NCBI RefSeq assembly: GCF_018873765.1
Contig: NC_057918.1
Span: 42,075,871 to 42,139,870 of the forward strand
Origin: Telopea speciosissima
Taxonomy: Eukaryota; Streptophyta; Magnoliopsida; Proteales; Proteaceae
Length of the DNA: 64,000 bases
Reading direction: 5' to 3'
The translations under genes were made by a program, and so were the position numbers. The notes beneath the pieces were generated by a model. That model did not search any database. It was not told the origin of the DNA and saw only the letters and a program-made list of their open reading frames with translations. This document shows, in pieces, positions 23,247 to 34,500 of the stretch (positions are counted from its first letter, which is position 1; every line of letters starts with the position of its first letter).

Positions 23247-23930
23247 TTTTTCATCTGTAATTTCTTTATCATAGTTTTTTTTTTATGTGTTTTTTTTCTT
23301 TGAAATTTGGTTGGATAGATAACTGCCAAAGATGATCTTAGAGTTAAAACTCAATGTCACCTATAGGTCTGTTTTATTCCCATGTCTTTTTCTCCTTCTG
23401 ATCCTTACTTTTCTAATCATAAGATGCATCTTTCACTCATTTTAGGAATGTAAATTTGTACATAAGAACCCTGGCTTTCTCACCCCCCCAAAAAAAAAAA
23501 AAAAAAAAAAAAACTGGCCAGAAATTGCTGCATTATTAATACATAAACTCAAAACCCATCATCTACTGACACTGCAGCACAGTTATTTGTTAATAATAAA
23601 GAGTGGTACTCTTGGTTATTATTGGATAATCTCAGCTGCTTATCTTACGGCTGCATTGCTTCATAAAATGATGACCTCCTTCCTGCTGCGTAATGTTAAT
23701 AAGTGATGTAAAAAGATTGAATTCGAATTGAATACAACACTATCCACTTTCAATTAGCTTTTGAATGTATTCAGATAGTTTCAGGAAAAATCGGTTTTTT
23801 GAATATGGATCCCTAAAAGGATGCTAATACAAATTGAATACAGAATTTTGATTATCCATTGACATCCCTAGTGGAGATTGAAGAGTGGAGTCGTGAGTTT
23901 GGAGAGAGCACATATCCATTTTCGGACCTT
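23247..23930. other. CHX18 3' region and gene-free DNA
   Basis: Downstream of the stop codon the sequence is T-rich, as expected for a 3' UTR. A long A run (about 23489-23513) follows CCCCCC. No other gene is seen. Confidence 0.5.
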
Positions 23931-24100
23931 TATCTGCTCCATTTCCTAGGAAGTCATTTCCCCAAGTTCCTCTAATAGAGGGGGTGGAAATAACCACCCT
24001 ACCCCTGCCCGAACATACAATGCTTGGGTGGGGTCCACCCCCCTCTATTAGAGGAGCTTGGGGAAATGGAGCGGGCAGGAAATGGAGTAGATAAAAATAC
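23930..24100. repeat. MITE-like inverted repeat
   Basis: Two arms of about 60 bp face each other across a spacer of about 40 bp. The left arm (about 23935-23988) contains TCTGCTCCATTTCCTAGG, then CATTTCCCCAAGTTCCTC and TAATAGAGGGGGTGGA. The right arm (about 24030-24095) is its reverse complement with a few differences (CCTCTATTAGAGGAGCTTGG, GGAAATGGAGTAGATA). A small foldback DNA transposon is likely. The superfamily was not resolved because no clear target duplication was found. Confidence 0.65.
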
Positions 24101-24309
24101 ATCCATTTACGGTCTCAATTTCTGTGTTGAGCGGTGGAGAATTGGAGAAGTTGAGAAGGTGAAGGTTGAAGCCACTACCATGCTAGGGTTGATGTTGAAG
24201 TGTCATATCTGAGATTATATAGATGTCCTCATGAATCTCTCTCTTTTTTTTATTCATTTAATTTCTTGTTTAATTAATCATAACATACCATGAATTGAAA
24301 AAAGAACGT

Positions 24310-24440
24310 TGCTAGGTTGCATACCTCCTACACGCAAAATTACTACCCAGCCCTTCTTGAAATAAAAAATCCCATCCCTGTTGAGGCCCCTATGTGCACG
24401 CTCATCGGCTTCCGCATTGGTGCAGGGGCTACATTGTCAA
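24310..24440 (+). repeat. Short dispersed repeat related to 63690-63820
   Basis: AAATTACTACCCAGCCCTTCT, then AAAAAATCCCATCCCTGTTGA and GGCCCCTATGTGCACGCTC, match in order the strings AAATTACCACCCTGCCCTTAT, AAAAATTCCATCCATGTTCA and TGCCCCTGCATTCGCTCTC near 63720-63790. This is probably a small non-autonomous element. No ends were resolved. Confidence 0.45.
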
Positions 24441-24779
24441 GCAACGATCTCTTGCCTTATAAAATATTATTCATATTTTTACAATCGGACCTAAATGGAT
24501 TGGACAATATACAGTCTGAAACTGAAATATTCATATTCTACATCCACATTTGATGAGCTTTCAAAAGAATTCAAATAGTTTCCAAAAATCATTTTTTAGT
24601 ACAAATTCCCTTAAAGGATACGAACACGAATAAAATACAGATTTTCAACTATCCATTCACATCCCTAATGCTAATGTTCTTATGTTTCATGATGGAGACT
24701 TATCTCATATAACAACCGATTACCATTGTTGTAGAAGCAGTAAAAGCTTAGGTGAATAAGGTTTAGTGGATCCGCCTTG

Positions 24780-25450
24780 ATAGTGGAGCTAGATTTATGT
24801 GTCCATAAAACACAATTTAAACAGTTTAATAATAAAATATTTTACTTTGATTTAATTGGGTGTTTGATTGTCCTAAGATTATACTTTAAATTGTTCACAA
24901 TTAGGGACAGAACTGGACACTCTATTCATGTGGTTATCGCATTGTGTGTTGATGAGAATAGTGATTCAAAATCCAAATGCGAGTATTCATAATTATGTAT
25001 ATTGAACTGGATCACATTAGAATCTTGAATGGATCACAATAAGGTTCTATGGATCCACCTTGATACTGGTTCTATTTGTTGAAGTTATCAATAAATGAAA
25101 TAGATACTCAATAAGGAATCCACTTCTCAAATAGGATGAATATCTTGAGAGAGATATCTGATTGTAATTGCACAAGAATTTCGAGCTTGGTGGCATATTT
25201 TGTAAATAATTAACATATTATTATTTAGTAATAATTATATTTGGAAAGATTTTGAACATACATTTATGATCAATCAATGATCAAGATTCTTTGTATAAAC
25301 TGTCTCAGTGGATTAGGGTGGTGATAGTAATTATTTTCATGCACATATGTCCGTTGTGCAATATTGTTAAGTGGAGGATTAAATTATAATGAAACTATTA
25401 CTATGGTGACTTAAATGTTATAACTACTGAATGTTGTCCATACATGTTAT
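24780..25450 (+). repeat. Unclassified dispersed repeat, copy 2
   Basis: This is the second diverged copy of the repeat at 4280-5069, in the same orientation. Shared words are GGGACAGAACTGGACACTCT with GTTATCGCATTGTGTGTTG, CAATAAGGAATCCACTTCTC, and TAGGGTGGTGATAGTAATTA. No coding capacity is seen. Confidence 0.5.
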
Positions 25451-25547
25451 CTTTATTTGAGATATCATGGTAGGAATATTTGAGTATAATCACCCAATGG
25501 CATCCCACAAATTTGCAAGTTGAGTGGTACAAGATTATTCAACACAA

Positions 25548-25650
25548 ACAACAACTCAGCCTCATCCCAACAAATGGGTGAGCTACATGGATCCTTGCCC
25601 TCCAATCAGCTCTATTTGAGGTCATACTCAACTATTTCTATCTAAGTGGT
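25548..25650 (-). mobile_element. RTE LINE 3' tail, 5'-truncated
   Basis: On the minus strand this reads TATGACCTCAAATAGAGCTG, then ATTGGAGGGCAAGGATCCAT, then GGCTGAGTTGTTGTTTG. This is the same 3' end as the RTE element at 6963-7045. Only about 100 bp is present, a typical severely 5'-truncated copy. Confidence 0.8.
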
Positions 25651-25935
25651 ACAAGATTACTAGCATTCCTAAATTTATAAATAAAGCAACATGTCTGAGA
25701 GAAGAGGATTTCCTATGAAATTAATAGTCTTTCTTCTCTCTCTCTTTTGTGAGTTAGGATTTTGAATTCGATTGAGCGTAGAGTGTATTATTCCACTACA
25801 TATCTCATGTAAATATTGTTCAAGAGAATGAATGTTTATCAACTTGTGCTCCTAGCTTGATCTAGTGTTGATTCCTTAGGAGGTACTATGTGTGTATAAT
25901 GAGCGAAAATATTACTTGCCAATCAAGAAAGGCCA

Positions 25936-26747
25936 TGTGGTAGCTAGGGTCGGCTCCGAATCCGATCTGGAGCAGCCAATCCAAGCCAACCTAGGATAAT
26001 AGAGCAGCTAGCTGCATCAAAAAAACCAATAGTGTGCCCAACCCAACCTCACGTGTTGGGTCGGGGTGCATAACTGCGAAAATCGTCATGTGGCAAGGTA
26101 AGACTGGACCAGGAAGGGAGCAATGCCCGACATGTCGACCTCACGGGTTGGCCATCAAGCATGGTTTCTAGAAATTTACCGAAGCAGAGCTCTTATGTTG
26201 GACCGAGTAATCACCCAAGACGCCAAGTATAGAAGTATATCAACTCTGAAGGGCCACCCCAAGAGCTGAACAAGGCTGACCTCAGGGGTCGACACCATTT
26301 GCACAAGCCAACCTGATCGTCGGTTTCTTGTCAGATAACCCCATACCGAGATACTCGGAGTGCCAGCTCAGTGAATCAAATCACTTCCTAACAAGTAAGC
26401 GACCATGCACTATATCCTGAGCAAAGAAGGACTGTTTCCAAAACGGTGAAACTCTTTCCTTAAAGGACTCTACAATGAAATCTCCTACCCGAAATAAAAC
26501 ACTTATTAAATCGGTACTCTTCATAACTGTGTCAATCCACCAGGCCAATTCTATAAATACTAAGGTATGATCTAAGACTGGAGACCTTTTTTTTTCTCCC
26601 TATTCTCAGTTCTTGAGTTATTTGCTGTGAAGAAGCCTGACTTAGGCATCGAAAAGTTCCTCGGCGGAGAAGGCCGACTCTCCCTTGCTTATTTGTTCCT
26701 CGGTGCATATATCCCCCAGAGGAGTGACCCGACGGTTTCTTGCCACA
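25936..26747 (+). mobile_element. Probable solo LTR (Ty3/Gypsy-like)
   Basis: The stretch starts TGTGGTAGC and ends TTGCCACA, giving TG...CA with matching terminal inversions. It contains a TATA box (CTATAAATACTAAGG near 26559). The transcribed tail (GACTTAGGCATCG, CTCGGCGGAGAAGGCCGAC) resembles the R/U5 region of many plant Gypsy LTRs. No internal coding region or second LTR adjoins it, and no clear 5-bp duplication was found, so the exact ends and the solo status are inferences. Confidence 0.5.
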
Positions 26748-26856
26748 ACAGAGTGCTATAATAGGTACCCTTTAATCCCTCCTATAATGATTTGAAGCCT
26801 CTAATGTTGCATGATGTAAGTAAGATTCATTGACTAAAATGCTTATTTTGGCGACA

Positions 26857-26976
26857 ATGGTGTCAAGTTGAAACCATTTCTTTTGGGGGATTGAAAGTTA
26901 AATCTAGGGTCTCTATGGTGTCAAGTTTACATTTTTTTTTTTGGGGGGGTTGAAAGTTGAATCTAGGGTTTCTTGA
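26857..26976 (+). repeat. Tandem duplication, about 60-bp unit
   Basis: ATGGTGTCAAGTTGAAACC, then TTGGGGGATTGAAAGTTAAA and TCTAGGGTCTC, is followed directly by a diverged second copy: ATGGTGTCAAGTTTACA, GGGGGGTTGAAAGTTGAATC, TAGGGTTTC. It is simple local duplication with no coding sense. Confidence 0.65.
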
Positions 26977-27384
26977 ATGAAATGAGGATTTCATGTCTTA
27001 ATTTAATCTTAGATTCTCTCTCTATATATATATTTTTTGATGAACATCTTAGATTCTATATGAAAGATCAGTACTTACTTCTAAAATTCAAGTAGGTAGG
27101 GTTTAATGGAAAAGGGCAAAAATATTCGTGGGCAGGATTTTGCTAACTTGCGGTGCCCAATAGCAAAACTCGTATGGATTTCATGTGCTTGTTCATGCGT
27201 GTGGGTCACAGCCGTAGTTCAGTCCAGAGTCCAGACTCTAGATTGTAGGCGGAGCCGAGCTGCATGCGCTGTGGAGTCGCAGCTTGTCTAGATTACCCAA
27301 GGGCGGACCGGATGGACCAATGTGACAAGTCTAGGTAGACATGTCACTTCGACCGGGTCCAACTAACCTCTTGTTTTCAATAAG

Positions 27385-27838
27385 GGTATAAAATTAGAAT
27401 CAGAACCAAAAACCGGATCAAATAAATTTCGATTAGATTTGAGTATTAGTTTAAGAACCAATTTATTCTCGATTCGGTCCTGGGTCAAGCATAGGAACCA
27501 AATTCCAAAACTGAAATCGAACCAAATTTGGATAATAGTATATTATAGTATTACTTTTATAATATTAATATATTATAATAGTATATTATTACATTATAAT
27601 ACTAATATGTTATAATATATATTACTAATGTTAGTATTCAATTTTATAATACTATTATACTATATTACAATATTATAATATGTATATTATTGCATATGGA
27701 CTGAGTAGAGGAATCAGAACCGAATTGAGTAAGAACCTAAAGTAGGTTTGGTTTGAGTATTAAATTTCAGAACCGATTTAATTTTGGATCACAATAACAT
27801 TCTCTAGAACTGAACCAAAACCGAACCAATTGACACCC
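27385..27838. mobile_element. Non-autonomous hAT-like MITE
   Basis: The right end read in reverse begins GGGTGTCAATTGGTTCGG, with repeated GGTTCGGTTTTGG words. The left end begins GGGTATAAAATTAGAATCAG and then carries GAACC/GGTTC words in the opposite sense. The centre (27535-27690) is an almost pure AT tract of TATTATAATA units. This kind of element is common in plant genomes. A matching 8-bp duplication was not found, so the hAT assignment is tentative. Confidence 0.5.
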
Positions 27839-27867
27839 ATATTATCACTGAATCGTTATCCTCTCCT

Positions 27868-27990
27868 GTAACTACACGGTGCAGTATTGCATCGTGCGGC
27901 ACAGTAGAGGCCATGTGGCATAGTGAGCCCCATATGGTGCACATGGCCTCTGCAGCCGCTGCACGATGCAGTATTGCACCGTGTAGTAAC
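27868..27990. repeat. Long-hairpin foldback upstream of DCL2
   Basis: The arms 27868-27897 (GTAACTACACGGTGCAGTAT, then TGCATCGTGC) and 27961-27990 (GCACGATGCAGTATTGCACC, then GTGTAGTAAC) are nearly perfect inverted copies. A second inner pair (CAGTAGAGGCCATGTG / CACATGGCCTCTG) extends the stem. If transcribed, the RNA would fold into a hairpin of about 123 nt. It is most likely a foldback element. It lies about 560 bp before the DCL2 start. Confidence 0.75.
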
Positions 27991-28548
27991 TGCATAGGAC
28001 ATAGGATAAAAATTCTATTATCACCATAGTTTGTACCCGGTCGGATCAACCTGAACGAACCTAGATGCATGACCCATTGACACAAGATCAGCCGTTTTGA
28101 CTTTGTGAGCTAGTCACCGAGTCAGTGTTGTGACTTTCTGCCATATTTCTATTTTTTTTATTTTTCCGGTACCAATATTCTTTTCTTTTCTTGATTTCCA
28201 AACATAGCATATGTTCGGTGAGGGAATCTAACTATTCATTAGTTATACAATAAAGCTGACGTCAGCAAAACAGTTAGGACTTGAGGAATCGATGAGCTAC
28301 ACAGAGTTCACCTCACTAGAGGACAGCGGTCACTGACTTAACCTGTCGACAGTGATACCTAGAAGACTGTGTTAGACTTGATTCTCAAGCAAATCAATAA
28401 ATCCATAAAGTTTTGTATTTCCACAGTTCCACTAATGCCTTCTCCATTACGTTTCCTTTCAATCTTTTTGTCATATAAAAACGAACCAAATTCCACACTT
28501 CTACCTGGAAGCTATCTTTATTACTTTTAGTGTTCCAGAAGAAGAAAA

Positions 28549-31500
28549 ATGACGAGAAACAGAATCGCAGATCAAACTCACCAGATGAGTCAATCGATGA
28601 TGATCGCTGAATCAGACCCTTTCTCATTCGCTCGAAGGTACATTAGCTTTTACATATTTCAGTCCAATTCACCTGCTTTGTTGGATTTAGTTCTTTCTAT
28701 CTTGTTCGAAGTTGAGGTTTAATTGGATGGTGATGAACGATGTTGCAGTTATCAACTTGAAGCACTAGAGCAGGCAATGAAGGAGAACACCATTGTTTTC
28801 CTTGAGACTGGTTCTGGGAAGACTCTTATAGCCGTAATGCTGCTAAAGAACTATGCTTTCCATCTCAGAAAACCCTCTCAATTCATTGCTGTTTTCTTGG
28901 TCCCTACTGTAGTTTTAGTTGCCCAAGTAAATTCCTTCACATGTTCCTATCAAGTGTTTTAAGGTTGATTTTGGAACTAAAATGTATAGTCTTAAATTCT
29001 CTGGGTTTTTTATGATCAGCAAGCTGAAGTGGTGGAGAGACACACTGACTTGAAAGTTGGGAAATATTGGGGAGAAATGGGTGTGGATTACTGGGATGCA
29101 GCTACTTGGAAGAAGGAGCTTGAGACGTATGAGGTTAGTGTTTTTTTATTATTATTTATTTTCCTTGACAAAAAGGCCAATAAGGGAGGGAGGGAGGGAG
29201 GGAGGGAGGGAGGCGGGATAAAGAATGTTTAGCTGTGATCTAATTCTTTTTTTTTTGTTCTTCTTGTTAGCCTAGTTAAAATTTTATTCTAAATGTAAAA
29301 TAGTTGCTAATGCTGGTCTCATGGTTTATGCTTGTTGGTTCTGTTTGTTGAGGTCATCTAAGAGGCTTAGGCTTTTGTCGATTATCTAATGGCAGAGATA
29401 AATCAAAATCTATAACAAGTCCAAGTTACAATGTGACTTATAAGTTGTAAATTTGAGAGGAGATAGAATCCTAAATAGATTAGATGGGATGTGGGTCATT
29501 CTCCACTTCCCATCTCATCTCTCTTGGAACAAATCTTGTTTGCAGTACTGTAATTGGGATACTATTATCCTACTTCTGTTAATATTAAATTTATTTTTTT
29601 TAACATACAGTTATTGTCTGCTTTATAATGCTGTTACGGCATATTATCTGTTTCTTATTTGATGTTTTTTTTCTTATTATGAGAACTTCTCTTTATCTTG
29701 CAGTTGTTTGTGATGACACCCCAGATCCTTCTTGATGCCTTGAGGCATAGCTTTTTGAAACTAAAGATGTTAAAGCTGCTAATTTTCGATGAATGCCATA
29801 ATGCAAGGGGCAGAAGCCCTTATTCTTGTATTATGACGGTAAGTTGAGTACGTCATTCCCTTCATCTGTATGTTATAACTCGAAAGTCATTCACTGTTTC
29901 AATGACACTTGCTGCTGGCAGAGATTTGTGTTTAGATGGCAGATTCCTTGTTTCCGGAAGGAAGGAACTAAGAACAGCGAAAAGGAATTAATGTTTTCCA
30001 TAAAATCAATGTATGGCAGTTTTGATCATAGTACTATATCTCGCGATATATCGGTATCTCGGGCCTACCGAGATATCCGAAATATCCGAGATATCACGAA
30101 ATATGCCCGAAATATTGCATTTTTTCTGCAATATTTCGGGGGTCCATCTCGGGGGGTATTTGGCCATATCTAGGCCTGAAACTTCATGGACAGCCTTATT
30201 TGAGCTTAATAAACACATTTAAACCATAAAATTGTAAAAATGTGAATTCAAATTGGTGTTTTGGGCTTGCACCCTTGATTGACATACGGTCGCCGACCCT
30301 AATGTATAAATAGTTAAATACACATAGATTAATGAAATCACAACTTAAGTTACAAATTACAAGTGCTAAACTACTAATAGTAGTTGCTGTGCCTCCCCTG
30401 GATCAATCCCACTCATGCCTCGCTGAGTCGACGTCCATTGCTCTCTGTTTGAAGGACATATGTGGACCACGGTATAGAATCGGAGAAGAAACGAGTGTAG
30501 TCATCCACAAGTGTCACGTAAATGGAATCATCAACATACTGTAGGTAACTTATCCTAGGATATAAACTAGGGTTACCAATCGATCCAGTCCGTGAAGAAG
30601 ATGATCCACTGTGATATGATGTTGGCGCCGGTGCAAGAGGCGATGGCATTGGCTGCATGTATGGCTGGTGAGGTTGGTAGCTAGGTCCGCTAGGGTATGC
30701 AAAGATGTTATCTACAAAAGATGATCCAGTATGTCCCTGGGACTGGGACTGGTAGTCATAGTCCCCTACCCCACTAAACTGCCCATATGATGATGATCCA
30801 TATCCATATCCACCGTAAGGTTGTGATGCACCATAATCCGATGCCAATGGAGTGGCATGTGCGTCAAAAGATGGGGCACGCCAATGTCCAGTCGGTCCTC
30901 CCTCCCTATCACCCATACTCAAACCACCAACAGAGCTAGATAGGTTATCAATGTCCATGTGATCAGGTTGCAATGTGTTTGTCGACCCCTACGCTTCTGT
31001 TGTATGTATGTAGGGGCCTCTCGAGGGGGGGGTGGGGCACGTGCTCGTGGTCCGTATCTTGTGTGGCATGATCAAACCGTGTCTCTCCAGGTGAATCGGA
31101 GTGGCTCTACAGTGCCGTATCCTGGGCCTCCTGGCTTACCACATAACGCTCTCGCATGCCGTTAAATTCTTCACCAAGATCACCACCACCAACATCACCA
31201 CCACCAAGATTACCACCACCAAGATCACCATCACCACCACCAAGATCACCATCATCACCATCATCATCATCATCATTTGAGGACTTAGACCAGTCTTCAT
31301 CATCAGCAACATTGCCACCAGTGGGCTGGAATGGTATGGGTGAGGCTTCCCTTGCATGTATCCGACCCTCGTCGCCATATACTCATCCACATCACGCACC
31401 AATCTCGTGGTTATCATGGGTGGGCCTACCTCCCTCCTCATCCAACACTGGCTCACCTCTATCCCTCACCCAATCCACAATAGGGTCCTCATCGCCTGAA

Positions 31501-34500
31501 GTCAACTTGAAAGATGTCGGCTAGATCAATGGTGCCCCTCTGTCCCACATGTCCCATGCGTATGTGTTGCAGTTTCAGCCTCAAGTTGTAGTGCACATAT
31601 ACCATGTCAGATAAACGTTGAGACCCCAATCTGTTGTGCCAATTGGAGTGAATGAGTGCAAAGGTACTCCAGTTCCTCTCACAATCATATGCAGAACATG
31701 TTTGGGCAAGGACTTTAATTGCTATTCTTCTTAAGTTTTCAGCCGATTCCCCATACAACACCCACCATTCAGCTGCATTACAAGTTTACAACAAAAAAGA
31801 CATGTGTCAAATGCTGTTTCAACTTTCAACTTTCAAATTTCAATACATATGTAATTTAAAACTTAAAAGAATTACCAGCATCACCACGTGCTCTGCCTTG
31901 TATCGCAGCCTCAGTTCCAAAACTTCCCAATGCATCCCTAAATACCTTGATCTACACCCATGTGGAAAATTAGTAAGTACTTCTTCACTACTTATTTGAA
32001 AGCATGAATAAGTTGAGTTTCCAAATGAACTCACTTCATTGTTGCAAATTGCTTGTAGTGCACCATCTGGCTCCAACTTCTTCACTACTTGTTTCACAGC
32101 ATCAATAAGTTGAGTTTCCAACCCAAGCCTATTGTTATATTGATACTTAGGGTTCAAGTAGTATGCTGAAATATGACATATAGAATAGAGGTATTGTCAA
32201 ATGCATAGGTAATTAGTAAATAATAATACTATGAATTAGTAAACATAAAACAAATTTACTCACCAGCCTTATGCAGTGGATGCATAAGTTGATTCTCCCA
32301 GCGAGCATTTATGATATCTAAGAAGTGTTTGCTACTGCGAGGAGCCACACTATAGACACTATCTTTCATCAAGTCTATTGCAGCATATAGGACTGGCATG
32401 GTTGGGCCCTTCAGAGCGGAGTCAGCAACATGTAGAACTTTAACTACTGGCTCTAAAACTTTCACCACTTTGCTTAGTTTGGTCCAGAAGTATTCAGATG
32501 ACATCGTTGTTTGTGCTTCCCTCCCATTTGCAGTCTTGGAACCCTTCCATTCAAACCACTCCTCAGAAGCAAACATGCTTCTCAGCCCGGCCTTCTTTGT
32601 CTCAATGCTTTTGAGAGCAATGTAGTTGGTGGCAAATCTTGTGATGCCAGGCCTAACCAAGTCACCCCCACATTTTTCCCTCAATAGATTGAGTGCATAG
32701 GAGTGGTTGTATACAAAGTTGGTGACTTGTCTTGCACTTTCAACCACAGTCTTCACCAACTTTAACTTTCCCATATCTTTTAGCATTAAGTCAATGCAAT
32801 GGGCTGCACAAGGAGTCCAGAAGAGCCGGTACTTACTATTGTTCATCATCTTCTCACCGGCCAGCTTGAAATTACTTCCATTGTCCGTTACAATCTGGAC
32901 AACATTCTCAATACCCACATCTTTTTCCACTACTTCTTTTAACAATCTGTAAATATATTTTGCATCCTTTATCTCTTTGGATGCATCCACAGATTTGAGG
33001 AACACTGTCCTCCCATCACAATAAACCATGAAATTAATGATGGACTTTCTTGTAGGGAGTCCATCCATCGCCATTATAGTACCCCATATGTCTCCCACAT
33101 ATTCCTCATCTCACTAATGTACTCATCAATCTCACTCTTTTGTTGAGGTAGATAAACATTCATTACCTCATATGGGGTGGGGCCCTTGAATCCTGGGCCA
33201 ACCTCTGCAATGGTATCTATCATGATATCATAATGGGGGCCTTGTGCAGTGTTTGCTGGGATGGTATGGTATAGCATCCACTTAGCTATTGATTCTTTAA
33301 CCAATCCCTTCATCCCCTTTCATGCTCCTTTGATTCGGGTTGATTGCTTCCTTTCTTCTTATGCAATTTAGGATCGATGTTGATGGTGGTACTGCATCTT
33401 GGTAGAGGTGTTGGGGTTGTCCTCACACTTTGTGATCTTTTAAAAGGATTCAAAGTTCTAGGACCTCCAGGCCATCGCTCCTCCACTACCCCCTACTCTT
33501 TGTCTCTGCTGATCATCTTGAAAACTTACTCTACTCCTTGAAACAGTCCGCCTAAAATCCCTAGCCTCCTCTGCTGTTTGTATGTCATCAGGTACTGCAA
33601 TGTAATCATCATCAAAGGAGTCATCATCATCATCATCATCATCATCATTGTATCGTCTTCCTCCTCCCATCGAACTCCTCACTGTATCCTCAAGTTGTTC
33701 TCTTATCCTTTGCTTGTCAGCCTTCCTCTTCTTTCTTCCCCTCAAACTATCACCAATCTCCCTGGCTACTTCAGTAGGGACCATATGACAACCTACAACA
33801 TCTTTAGATCCTCCAGTCAGATGTTGTTTAAGTCTACTGGACCCACCTCCCATAAATTGCATGTGACAATAGTTACATATAGATTTTCTCTTATCCCCAT
33901 CAATGGGAGTACCATGTAACCATGCAATGTCACCCCTATGCTGGCTGGCTGGTTTCTCTTGTTCCCTCTGTTCTCTTTGTTCCCTCCGCCCCCTTTGTTG
34001 ACTACTTTCCCTGACCTTTTGCTTGCTCTTCGCACGTTGTCTATCACGATCCGCCATAATGATACTTGTTTACTGCAATGTAAGTAACACAAATAATTAA
34101 AAAACTTAATGTAGATGCACTTCAATTGACACTTTTAGATTACTAATACACTTGTATAGTTATTTAATATTTTTCCCCTAACCCTTATATTTTTCACATA
34201 ATTAAAATCAATTTTTTATATATAATGTTAATATAAGTATTGACCTAACACAACAAAACCAAAAATTAGTAAACATAATATACATGTAATGCATCTCAAA
34301 ACATATAGAAATAACTTTCATATTTTTTCATTTTTTTTTAAACTTAAAACTTATATTTTTCCTTATTTATTTCTGTTTTTTTTAATTTTTTTATATATTT
34401 TTCTTAATTTTCGAAAATTAAAAGAATTATTTAAGAGCAGAAAAATAAATCCGACACTGTGAAGCCGTAGATCGGCCATTGGTGTCTAACATATATTTAA

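Noticed and set aside
31160..31275. CRISPR-like or minisatellite array of CACCAC units
   Set aside because: It is a trinucleotide-type low-complexity stretch within the hAT-B transposase region, with no spacers.
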